Assembly (NCBI GenBank): GCA_037074765.1
Contig: JBAMDO010000017.1
Location: forward strand, 310,001-374,000
Source: Mansonella perstans
Lineage: Eukaryota > Nematoda > Chromadorea > Rhabditida > Onchocercidae
Direction of reading: 5' to 3'
Length of the DNA stretch: 64,000 nucleotides
In this document: positions 47,241-59,200 of the stretch, piece by piece
Position numbering within the stretch: the stretch's first letter is position 1
Layout: each line of letters begins with the position of its first letter
Program-made: the position numbers and the translations under genes
Notes under the pieces: generated by a model
What the model saw: only the letters and a program-made list of their open reading frames with translations
The model's database searches: none
What the model was told of the DNA's origin: nothing

Positions 47241-49200
47241 TTATAGAAGACTCGGTGTAAGACATAAATTATCATTCTGCATAACATGGCCGATATTTCC
47301 ATAAATGTCGTATACTTCCTTGTCCTTCTGATCTTGCTCCTCAAATATTCGTGTAGCCAGCATTGGCATTCGGTGTGTTGCTTTTGTTGCGGCGACTTCT
47401 AATGGCCTAGATCCTGTTGATGTCTTCTTAATGCCAAGTTTTGTCCTAATTATCCTGAAAATATGAAGGCGAGGAGTTCTATTTAGAATATTCATTTCTA
47501 ATTTCATTGTCAAATTGAAACAAACATGACAGCTTAGTTTTTGAAGCTTTAGCGTTTCATTCAATTAAAGGTGAAGTGCTATCTAATCCAAAGTTTAACT
47601 ATTCAATCCAAAAATCTTCCACGAAACCAGTCATTCACCTGATGAAGATCGTATCGTGCAACTGCACCTTATCATTTTTCCCTTTAAATCAAAAATAAAT
47701 GATCTCAACGCTACTTACCTGTTAATCGAAGAAATACTTGGAGCATTCAATGCACTACAAATGCCATTACTGATAAGACGACTACGAATTTCCCAGGAAT
47801 ACATTGTTGGCCGATAGTGTTTGTAAATTGCTATTGCTGTCACTACCTTTTTTGATTTGATTATTTTCTAATACAGTCAAGATATTTTTAAATATTCAGC
47901 TTATCAATTTCATCTGCTACAATTGCAAAGTGAAGCAGTTTAAAAACAAGATTTGTAAGAGTTAGAAAAATGTGCAGCAACATTTTAAATTATATTTTGC
48001 GGAGATTTAAATTAAGTAAGCGATGCAACATTTGGAGGCATTTCATTCAGATTTCTCTGCAACAATATGGACTCACTGCATTGAATGTTGTTTAATAATT
48101 CAATTAAGAATATGGATTTCTCTATGAGTTCAAATATTTAATTTTCTTAAAAGAATAACACCTGAGGAAGTAATTTCTTAGGTTTTGAACCACCAGTTTT
48201 GCCGGCTCGTATTGAACCCGTGTCGCGATACCTGTACAAAAAGGTAAATTGGAATTTTAAGAGTTAAGTGAAGTATTAAAAGAGATTTACTCGAATAAGA
48301 GATTGAATTCTATCTCTTGGGAATTGGATTAAAAGAGATTTGATTGATTAATTTATGCCAAAACCAAATTAACCTTGACAAGATTTTTGAGACGCAACCA
48401 TGCGATATTCGCAATTGTCGTGATATCTGACAAGGTCTAATTCCTGCAACAGCCATTTGGATGATTCGTTCTCGAAGATAAACTGGTAATGGGCGCCCAT
48501 TAGCATAAATACCACCAAGTTGATTCGTACCTATATGAGCTAAATATTCCTGTTATTCTGAATTTTCAAAGTTAAAATTATCCTAATTCTGTCAAATTCC
48601 CAACTTTTCAAAAACAGATTTCGAAATAAAATTTAACTTTTCTCCATGAATGTTGCACAGAACGTAGCAATTGGATTTCGAAATAAAATTTAAATTTTCT
48701 CCATGAATGTTGCACAGAAGTAGCAATTGGATAATTTAGATAAAAATAAATTTGCATTGTTTTCAGAATAACAATTTCTTATTGGACAGTAAAAAATGGT
48801 TAAGGAGAGGTTAAAATTAAGCTTGTTAATTGCCGGTCATCATTATTATTGAGAGCAGGTGAGAAGCCAAAATCATCATTTTGATTGTACCACTTCCGCA
48901 TTGTTTGATTACCACTGATATATTGACTTTCTTCTGCACTCTACAAATGTTTTGAATGTCACACATATATTTTCTGATAAAGTAATGGGTTTGTCATGAA
49001 CGGTGGAAAAAATTGAACATATATTCAAAATAATCAATAAATGAACAAACTTTGAACCATTCTTCAAATTTCCAATTAAATTCAAAATCGCTTTGGGTAC
49101 TGGAATTAGCATTAGCATTAGTAGTAGTACCATATACTGTCGGGTAATTTATTGGTATTGTTGTTGTTGAATTATCACTGGTGATAAGCACTGAATGCAT
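47241..49200 (-). CDS. Paired-domain (Pax) transcription factor
   Basis: Four exons encode an almost complete paired domain and tail: 48549-48374, 48231-48162, 47846-47719 and 47454-47241. The order is [74 protein letters not shown] and [15 protein letters not shown]. The first two blocks form the PAI helix-turn-helix and the rest the linker and RED subdomain. After it come about 65 residues with no homeodomain and no octapeptide that I can see. That makes it a paired-only Pax of the kind nematodes carry besides vab-3 and egl-38/pax-2. The SINRIIRTK ending resembles Pax2/5/8 and the SWEIR and LG-KK parts Pax3/7, so I do not assign a subgroup. N-terminal exons from an ATG at 49200 (Ser/Thr/Asn-rich, to about 49046) and near 48950 are likely. 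Their junction with the paired exon is unresolved. Confidence 0.85.
48617..48730. repeat. 57-bp direct duplication in a Pax intron
   Basis: Two units starting at 48617 and 48674 share GATTTCGAAATAAAATTTAA, CTCCATGAATGTTGCACAG and TAGCAATTGGAT with few changes. It lies upstream of the first paired-domain exon. Confidence 0.85.
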
Positions 49201-50992
49201 ATCGACTTTGCGGCGTTATCTAGAGAATGGACTATGCAACTTTACCAAACTTTCCGAGTTTTCTGTAGAAAAGAGTATGCTTTAGGATATGAGAAGTAAA
49301 AGAATTCCTGATGAGGCAAACAAAAAGCTGAACACCTACCAAAAGCTTTGAACACCAAAAACAAACTTTTTGTTCTCATTGCATTGCTGCTGATAAAACC
49401 GGTCTTTCAGGCATCATTCCCTTTCGTGTTTTTTTTCTCATTTTATATTGCAAAAGAACAACAGAAACAGCTTTTTAGTAACCATCCACGACCATTGGTC
49501 CAGTTCTCCGTTTTTTCACTCTTCGTTCTTCCTAGTACCATTTTCCGCTTTTCATAGGCGTTTTTGCATTGATGAAAAGTGATAAACAAGTTTTAAGCCA
49601 TATAAATCACATTAACTTAATAGGAAGAAATACCAAGTGTGAAGATAAGCTGAAAGAAAAAGAAAAAGCCCAAGATGATCGGAGGAAAATAGCGTATTAA
49701 ATTTATCAAATAGTCGATGATATACGATTACATCAATTATGGCTGCAAAAAAAAAAAAAAAAGTAAATTGCATAGTTAATTCTGTTGGTTTTATAGAGTA
49801 GAAAAATGAAAAAACCGCTATAAATAGTTTTTGATACATTTTTTTCTCTATAAGCAGACAAGTAAATAATAAGTCATCTAATCAGAGCCGAAAATTAAAA
49901 TGATAACACTAACATTTCCATCTAATTTAATCTAAATGAGGACATAAAGACTTTGTATATTGAATAATTCGCTTAATTAACTAGTTAACCAGTATGCTTT
50001 TATTGCTAATTAGCACTGCAATGATCATAAAAATGCTTGTTCTGCTAAAAAATATATAAAAATACGGCAATTTACAAAAAGTTAAATAATAGGTCGTCTA
50101 ATGGTTCTAATTCTTAAATCTTCAACAAAATAAAATATCTTGGACATTTTTAATTTGCATTGATAAATAATCATAATGAATTTTGGAAATTTCAAACAAA
50201 CATAATGTTGATATAACGAATAATTCTGCTTGGCCGCCCAAACTTTTTGTATTTTTCTGATTTCATAGCACAAGACACAGTTGATTATGATAATAATGAT
50301 AATAGTGAATACGACAATATGAAAATAGCGCTAAAATAACTTTTTCTGTGTCTATCATTCTGTACGTAAACTCATAAAATTGGTATAATTGTTGCCTATG
50401 ATATGATTTTATTTACCAAATGCTTCAGCAAACTTTTGCAAAGTTTGACTTTTTCGAAACATAAACAGCCTATTGTAATGGTGCTCAGGCATGATTTCAT
50501 TCAGTGAAAAATTTTTTAGATGATGAAAAATGATGAAAAATAATTATTAGAAAACTGAATTGGCCTTTCTTAACTATCCATTTACATTTTATATTGCCAT
50601 TCACATAACGCCGAGTTATCCCACTTTTATTGTGTACGATCGATGAAAAATCTTTGTCAGAGAAATAGCTTCCTCGATTTTTAGACAATTCATTTTTTTT
50701 TTTCCTTTTTTGATAAAACTTAATAAATGTTTTAATTTTCTCTATTCTTTCCAAAGCAATATTCTTGCAAAATTGAAAAAAAAAAAGTTAAATCAATCAT
50801 TTCTATAAATTCCTCCTTTCATCGGAATAGCTGAAAATGATTGTAATTTTAATAAATTGATGCGAAGATAATGAAGGAAGAAAACGAGTATTACAGACTA
50901 TAAAACTTTATTGATCTGTTCTCGCATGAAAAACAATAGCAATAAATGACATCCAGCACAAATACAATGTGATCGAATCAATAATGCATTTT
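49201..50992. other. Intergenic, no gene recognised
   Basis: Upstream of the Pax gene and downstream of the neuropeptide gene. Open frames at 49348-49557, 49612-49839 and 50497-50754 have no motif support. Confidence 0.5.
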
Positions 50993-52073
50993 TCAAGCAA
51001 ATAATAAGTATGGCCTGCGTTTTGCGAATGCAAAATTTTGCATGGAACGTGTGGGAAACTCAAAACGCTTTGCTTTTTCGTCATACCAGTTCATATACTG
51101 CAAAAATTTGCATTAATCTATAGATGATAATTAATTAATCTCTTTCTAATCTCTTGTCCAAAATCCACAACTCGGGTTTAAAAATACAGATAGATGGGAT
51201 AGTTAGCAACTCGATGACTACATAAAAGAGAATGGCTTAGCCTAAATTGGTGTAAAAGTTTATTAGTAATCAATGAGGAATGGATTTTGATATGTGATTC
51301 CGCTCAAGCTTACTCTATTCTTTAAATATTTTAACATCAAGTATGATAGAAATTTGTTAAGATACGTCTGACTTTAAATAAAGTTATATTCTCCACATTC
51401 AATCAGTCAATTAATAACTTAAAGTTCCATAAAATGCTATGCCTTTTGCTTTTAGCATTAAATGTACCTCTCATAACTGGAAATGAAGTAATGTTGCTTC
51501 TATGATCTAGAAGAATAATTTATAAAAAGTAATTAGACAATTGAAAGAAGAATAAATTCAGCAAATGAATAATAAAATAGCTCACTTCGTTATCAGATCG
51601 TTTAGCAAAAGCAAATTTTGAAGGATACCCTTCAACAAATGCAAATTTGACTCGTTTCTGAAGTGGTGATGACTCGTGCCCGTCTAATCCTTCATTTATT
51701 ATCTGCAAAAGCTTTAAAAAAGAAATTTAAAAAATTAGTGCATTCATAAATTATCAATTTTAGTAAGAAGCAAAAGTATCGATTGCTGTAATAAAATTTG
51801 GTCAAGATTAATTGAGAGAATTTTGAATGACATTTGTAATGTTTCAAAGGTAAAAAGATAAATTGGCTAAAAATATATGTACTTCCTATAACTTTAACCA
51901 ATTTCTTTGCTTTCCATAAATGACTATTTAAATGTTAAATTTTGTTAAAATCATCGGAGTTGTTATAAAATACAGTGGGCAGTAATATAGCACGAAACGA
52001 GTAATACCTCTTGACATCGTAGAGTAATAAAGAGCAGTGATATGAACACAAGTACTTTGAAGCTTGAAGCCAT
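50993..52073 (-). CDS. FAFA-type neuropeptide precursor (nlp-18/nlp-20-like)
   Basis: Three short exons, 52073-52008, 51702-51586 and 51097-50993, each bounded by good splice sites and all phase 0, give 95 residues. Residues 1-20 are a signal peptide (MASSFKVLVFISLLF...). Dibasic KR sites at 38-39, 56-57, 71-72 and 87-88 divide the rest. The peptides are VKFAFVEGYPSKFAFA (40-55), SDNEYMNWYDEKA (58-70), FEFPTRSMQNFAFA (73-86) and a C-terminal RPYLLFA. Two products end in FAFA directly before KR, without a Gly. They would therefore be non-amidated, as in the C. elegans NLP-18/NLP-20 peptides, whose SPYRAFAFA-type ends I recall. Role: secreted neuromodulator after convertase cleavage. The middle peptide, with Trp, two Tyr and acidic residues, is of a different type. 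No single frame reaches 65 codons as a whole gene, so frame-based searches would miss it. Confidence 0.85.
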
Positions 52074-54450
52074 TTTCTGATGTGTACTGTAACATAAGGA
52101 CTAAATCATTAACTCTTTGAAGATTTGAAGAAATACGTAGACCTAATGCCAATGGAATTTCATTTTCTGCTAGCTCAGAACTTCTTTTTAATTTTCGTTG
52201 CTAGTAAAACATGTTGGGAACTACAATGATTTTCCTTAGTTATCGATCAAATCATGAAAAATGAATTTACTTTTCCTCTTTACTTACTTATAACTATACT
52301 GAGGCAGCTTTAATTCTTTTCCTGGATAGTGCTCCAATATATTAATTTAACAAGTAATGAGCTTTACACATTGAAAATGAGGAGCACAGAAACAATATCT
52401 TTAAAAGTCAGTAATAGATGCAACTAATTAATTCATTAGTTTCTTATTTTTTTACTAAAGTGTAATAAGTTAGTCCTTGAATTGTCTTATATTACACAGT
52501 CACTCAACCTTCCTATCATCAGGAATATATTCAGTGAGAATTAATTCCAGCAGTTGATAAAAATTGATATAATAATTCATCGCATAACACGGAAAATCTG
52601 AATAGTTGAAAATTATCGCTATTATTCTATAAAAGATAACAAATGTAATCTAAATCATTCGAAGAGTTCAATGACTAGGAAGTATAAACTCTAAAAAGCA
52701 CTAAATTTTTAACAAAAAATTTTCAACAATTATGAAGAGATTCTGATTAACGAAAACATATGTAGAAGCAAGAAATGTAGACTAGAGAGAATGACAATTA
52801 GGCATACTATAATTTTCATGGAAAACTGAAAATATATGTGATATTGAAAAGTACTCTAAATAAGGGTTCGGTGATTTCTTTTCTTTTTTGTTCCATTATC
52901 ACTGTAATTTTTAATTCTTTTTTGTTTGCAAAGTTCTGTTGACAAATAATTAATAGAACATTATGAAATTTTCAGACAAAACATTTTAGACTTTTAAAAA
53001 GTTTTGATCAACTGAAACGCTAAATGAAATGAAATGTTCCCGGTTCCTAATCAACAACAATGATAAAAGAATAATAGTATCGCGCATAATAGACAAACAA
53101 AAAAATTAAGCTAAGCTTTGACTACATTAATTTCTCATAGATTTTTTTGCGAAACGTAACTTCAAATTTCACAGACGGCGGTAATTTTCTGATTCTTTTA
53201 CATCACTCCTTTTCAGTTATTGTTTCCGACGATTCCGTAACTGTGTGCTTTAAATAAAACTATTTTGCATTGGAAAAATTGAATTTTGTGTCGCCAATTT
53301 TCCTAACTAACAATGTCAAATCCAGCACATAAGGGTCAACAAATATGCTTAGGGTTCAGTCGAAACAATGGTTCAGTTGTCTTTGCATTATTCATAATCC
53401 AATTAATAATCATATTAAATTATAAAAACTATTAAGTGATAATTCTTCAGAAGTTTGCTATCAACATGGTAATTTGTCCAAACTATTTGTCTCAGTTTTG
53501 AAGCTGATAATATTTAGCTTTTTAGGGAAATTTAAATATCGAGAAAAATGCTAATTCTCAACTGTTTTCTTGCCAATCGCTAAAAAGAAATTTTATGAGC
53601 AATAGGCGAAATAAATTGCTTGTAGCACCTTATATTTATTCAAGTATTTTCCAAAAGTGTCACGAATTTTATGAATTCTTTGGATTCCAAAAATTCAATT
53701 TATTATGTTGCAAAAACCATTTAATTTATTAGCAAATCTAAGCAAGCAGTCGAGAAATTAGTTTTGAATTTCTAGGAATTCTGATGCTCCTAAATTAATC
53801 TAACCACTATTTCTTGTTTTTATTCTTATCTTGTAATTAAGTAAAATAAAAATAGACGAAGTATCTCAACTAATAACAAAGCTGTGCTTCATTTAAAGTT
53901 CAATATCAGATGTGACTATCTAAAATTCCCTATGAATGTCTAAAATTTCACTACAAGTATAATTTTTCAATCACCATTGTCTATTCAATAAGAAAATCAT
54001 ATAGTCGTGGAAGTTAATCGTATAATCTTTTTCAGAATAATAACAATTAATTTTCAAAAAATACTCATTTCTCGTATGAATATTGAGTAATTATGAAATT
54101 TTAATAAACGTGACTTTGCTTTCTTTAGTACATTTTTTCAACGGTAAATGAATTTCTCATAATTAATTTAAAATTTCAGCGAAATATAGCCTTGAAAGAA
54201 AATTGAGATATTGCTTCAATAGGCAATAGTTTGCATAAACTAGAATGAAACTCAGTTGTATAACCAAAATATTCAGTTCCAGAACGTGATCCGATTTTTC
54301 TAAAACTCTTTTTAAAGCGTAACAAAACAGAATTGTTCACCGAAATTTCCTCAAAAGAAGTAATAATTGTGAATTATTCACAAAAAAAATATTTCATGTT
54401 GGGAATATGTACAACACGTGATGAAATATTTCTTTATTTATAAGAAAAAT

Positions 54451-54525
54451 AAATTAGTATCTAAGGAAAACAGCGAAGCAAAAACTAAATTAGTATCTAA
54501 GGAAATTAGTGAGGCGAAAACTAGA
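54451..54525. repeat. 36-bp direct duplication
   Basis: AAATTAGTATCTAAGGAAA occurs at 54451 and 54487, each followed by a related AGxGAxGCxAAAACTA string. Confidence 0.8.
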
Positions 54526-55507
54526 TTGTAACGATAAGCGTAATAAACAAATCTTGGTCAACTTTTTTTCTTCGGATGTGAAAGAATAGATAAGTTGAGG
54601 ATAAAATTGATGTCAATTTTGATTTTGATAAAATTAATCTTTTTCTAAAGCCGTAAAGTAAAAAATCATTTCAGATAAACAGCATATGTAACAAAATGTA
54701 ATTAGAGACAAATTGCACCTGTCAAGAATAATTAATTTCCTCAAAATGTATTGAAGTAGTTTAAAGGACAACATTTGAGGCTTAAAATTTTATGGCCGAG
54801 ATTTTTATAATAAATATTTAGTTATTTAAGATGATGTCACTATTAATCGGGGAAAATCGGAAAAATTTCGTGTATGTTTCGTACCATTGGCAAACTTTTC
54901 GCAAATAAAACTTTTGAAAAATATTTGAATCAGTATAAAAGCTCGATTACGATGATAATACTGCTATGATATTTATAAGAAATAGCTGAGAAATAATGAT
55001 AGTCGGTGATCAAGATGAACTATTTTTAATTAACTTTTTTTTTTCAAAATTTTCGGATTTGCTGGTGATTGTCAATATAAATCATTTCCAAACGGACTAA
55101 CAAGACTGGATATTGAATTCGATGAATATCGGTATTGCATCAGGAAGTTAATTCATCAAGTCTTTGTCAAGAATCAATTTTCAAAAATTTTTTTATTTGA
55201 CTTTCAATAAAGACCGAAATTTACAACATAGAAGTTTTTTAATACAAAGATTCAAGTTCATTTTATATAGGCCCAGAAATTTTTTCTTTACTTATGGATT
55301 AAGGATGCTATATTGTTCAAAATGGTCATTTGAATCACGTAAATGAATGCTACATCAATAGATTCTAAATTGAAATGTTGGTAATAATTACAGTCACAAA
55401 TAACTCAATCATAGAATTATTGATATTGACCTTAGGTCATTTCAGATTACATTGTGTATCAGTGATGGATAAAACTATTGCATTCTGTCCACACGTATTC
55501 AAAGCAC

Positions 55508-55573
55508 ACCGTAGACGTGGCAGGTATACACCGTAGACGTGGCAGGTATATACCGTAGACGTGGCAGGTTTAC
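55508..55573. repeat. 22-bp tandem repeat, three units
   Basis: ACCGTAGACGTGGCAGGTAT repeated three times with a spacer of about two bases. It is visibly more GC-rich than its surroundings. Confidence 0.9.
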
Positions 55574-56279
55574 TTGAAGATTTCCACTCTAATTGTTCAA
55601 GATGCGTGTTTCCCAGCGACACTTACATTGCTGAAGATCGATCTTTGCTAGGATACTTTGTCATGAATAACCACAGGTAATTAATTAATCAAACAAATTA
55701 AATCGATCATATTTCATATGTTAATCTATTTTGTATAATATATGTAAAATTTACTAAATCGTTGTAAGTTATAGTCCGTAAGTATGTGTGGCTATAGCTA
55801 ATAATTCAGTCGAGAGATGATTGTAATCATTAATCATTAATCATTGTAATCATTATCTTATCATCATCACATCGTTTTTATCTGAAGGAATTATTCAAAT
55901 GCCTGAGCTATGTTAGTAATAGGAAGAGTGAAAATTTCTGCTTTAATATGGACAAGTGTTTGTGACGACGCAATTGAAATCTCTTTGTTTTTCTATGATA
56001 AAAAGAATAAATTAGTTCGCATACTTCGCATATTCAATTTGTTTGAAAATTTGTTTGTTTGTTAACGTTAAAAGTATTTCAGTAATATCAAAACGATCAG
56101 ATTAAGTTAACAAAAATTGCCTGTATTGAAGCAGAAATTTCCATTCCTCATACCACTGATATAGCTCTGATAAAAATCTGTCAGGAAAAAGCTACAGTAC
56201 TTTCATCAATTTCTGCAAATTTCAAAGATAATTTTAAATACACAGACGACGAAAAGTTTCATATTATTTTAGCCTTCAA

Positions 56280-59200
56280 ATGAATGTAACCTCGATGACC
56301 TTAAGAGCTTTGGAAAAGCTTAAGGATCTTTACTACAACATTGTACAGGTAATTTTCCCAATTTATTATTTCAAGTAGTTCTGTACCATAGTTCTAAAAT
56401 TTTGATCAGTATTGCTCTCATTTAGGTATCTTTATAGCAGAATACTTGCTTATGACTCAACGGAAATATTTGTTATTCTCTACACTCATTTTCATTATAT
56501 TTTTGCTGAAAAAAAAACGTGTTTTTGTTGCTTTTTCCATTTTATTTTAGTTTCCTATTGGGAGCTAATAATGGTCAGAAATGGAATTTAGAGCATAATT
56601 GTAAACAGGCATTTTAAATTTCTGGTTGGTGATGATCGGAAGAAAATGATATACATTCAACCCGGATGTAGCACATAAAACGGAAGGTGCTAATTCGGTG
56701 TTTTCAAGCACTTTTTGTCAGAGCATTTAATTTTATTGAATTAAATTATATCTTTTATTGAAAGAATAAAATACAGCTTGTATTTAGATTTTTTCAGTTT
56801 GGACAAATTATGCAGTGGAGTTAACGAAAACGGTGAAAATGTAGCATTGAAGTTTGATCGAACCAAAAACTGATGAAGCGAGCATCTTTTCAAGCTCATT
56901 TCAACAACATCACTATGACTTACTAGCATAGAGTAATCTTTTTCACATCTCAACTTGTGATTAATGTGAGAAGGAAGTAATATGAAGGTTAAAAGCTTTA
57001 TTCTGAATAAAATTTTTAAATTAGTGGAAAAATTAAATTAATGTCAGAAATAGAAAATTTTGCTGGCACTTCCTTTTCATCAAATTGAGATGGTTTTTTT
57101 TATTCTCTTATTTATTTTGTTTAGAGAAGAACTAAGAGCTTTTTCTTACATCAATTTAAGATGCGCAACACTTATCATTTTATCTGATGATAAAGAAAAG
57201 AAACAATACATTAAGCTAATTTGGAAATTATTTTTATTTTAATGAATAAAAAGATGAAAAAATCTTAAAAATAATTTGGGATCAACTTATTGGATATATT
57301 CCCTTTTCCAACTCTACCCGTGACATTTTTTGTTATAAATTTAGAAAAAGAAAGAGATACTAGAGATGATTTTACTGGATTCGATACAATCTGTGATGGA
57401 CGAAATTGCATTAAATTTTTAAAATTTCAGGTATTCGATCAGAAGTAGCATATTGAAATTTGCTGTATTGATTTAACATCACGAAAAAAAACAACAGTAA
57501 CATTATTCTATTACGAGTTGGATTCAACAAAATTCCATTAAGTGATAAAAATGTTTCAATCGAGGGACTGTCATTTTCTCCAGGACCTCATCATTCATCA
57601 GTTTTCTTTCAGCTGATAAGTGTTAATCATTATAAATTTGTTTTGCACATCAACTGTCTTTTATTTTGCGGTAACTTGTACATTGCAAAAGATTGACAAT
57701 TTTAAACCTGTTTTGTCGGAAAATGTGCAATAATTTCTATAAATGTATCATACTTTTTAAGAACTATACTTCTAGTTGTTTGGTTTTCCTATTTTCGTTA
57801 TTCGAAATCTTGACTTCTGTCTTTCTGAAAACTTGCAGTCTAGCTCATTTATACAAATTACAATGACATTCAATCAATTTGAATTAGCTAACTTATGGTT
57901 TTTTTAATGTTTTGAAATCGAATTTTTCGAAGAAATATGATGTTTATGCTGTTTGTATACTTAAGTTTTTTAGATGGACTGGAATAAAACCAAAAAGCAT
58001 CTACTGGTACCAATCATCACTACTATCAGTGGTACACTTCTTCATATAAATGATTATGTCTGGTAAATATGTTAATACGTCTTCGCGAACGAAGATTTGG
58101 AGGATTTCACTCATATTGAATGAATTGAACCTGCGCAATAAATAAATTTTTTAAGTGAGCTATAGCGTGCCCAGAATTGTTTTCAATTTTTACTCCATCT
58201 GACCTGGGCTTAGCAAGCTTAAACGATAATAGCAAGATTCTCAGGTTCGTGTATCCTTTTCTTAGATTGCCTTGGAGGACTATCGAGCTCCATCTACTCA
58301 GATTTGGAGTAAGAGATATTCTTTTCCTTGGCTGTTGACCGAAGGCTAACCTACCCATACATATTTGCCTAACCTTTCGATTGTGGCCTGACTAGCACGG
58401 ATACCCAACCGCCGGTATATGCCATCGTTAAAGTAGCTCGTAATTTCAGGAGGGCGGGTAAATTTTCTCCCAATGACAAAGGAGTGTTCGTCATCAAAAG
58501 GAAAGAAATTAAGCGATGGACCATTTATGAATTTTTTATATCTGACAAATATATTAATACGTAAAGATTTGCTTTATTACATTAAATCATTTTATTGAAT
58601 TTATTGTTATCATAATTGAGATATTAGGAGAACCCAAATATGCAGAATTTTTTGAGAATATTTTTATTATTTCTTCACAAATTACTGTAAATCTTTTGTA
58701 TTTTTTTTAAAAGTTTAATTAGATTATGAGCAATTCCCTGGATTTTATGCTGTGTAGTTAGACGAGAGACCGTCCAGTGATAACCAACTGATAACCAATT
58801 TCCTTCAATTGTATGGGATATTCTAAAAGAATGAATTCAAATTTTTTCAAAACTAATCAAATGTAAATAGTCACATATATTAATTTCTTCAATTTCTTAT
58901 TTCCTTAATTTCTAATTAATCGTGTATTTTTCTTTTTGGTTTTTAGGAAATTGTAATCATAAATACGAGAACTGGAAAGTTGTAAAAAGTTACGAATAAC
59001 GATGTGTACCATCTGCATTGTTTAGAGTTTGTGTTTTGCTAGTTATTCTTTAACATAGAAATGAGTGTTTTTCTAAAAAGCAGTAGCATAAAGTTGGCTT
59101 TTTCAATTTTGCATTCACGTTTATTCTAGTTTTGATATGCATTTGAAATATTAACGAAGCATTACGATGTGGTAAGTGTGAAATGTAGTATTTTTTATCA

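Larger units (their letters stand above)
52074..56279. other. Long intergenic region, no gene recognised
   Basis: About 4.2 kb of AT-rich sequence, including the promoter side of the neuropeptide gene. Two small tandem repeats occur (54451-54525 and 55508-55573). Open frames at 55164-55346 and 55437-55622 lack support; the latter runs across the 22-bp repeat. Confidence 0.5.

Noticed and set aside
58107..58358. 83-codon frame on the minus strand in the GC-rich block
   Set aside because: No motif, no conserved family and no splice sites; the open frame probably reflects local composition.
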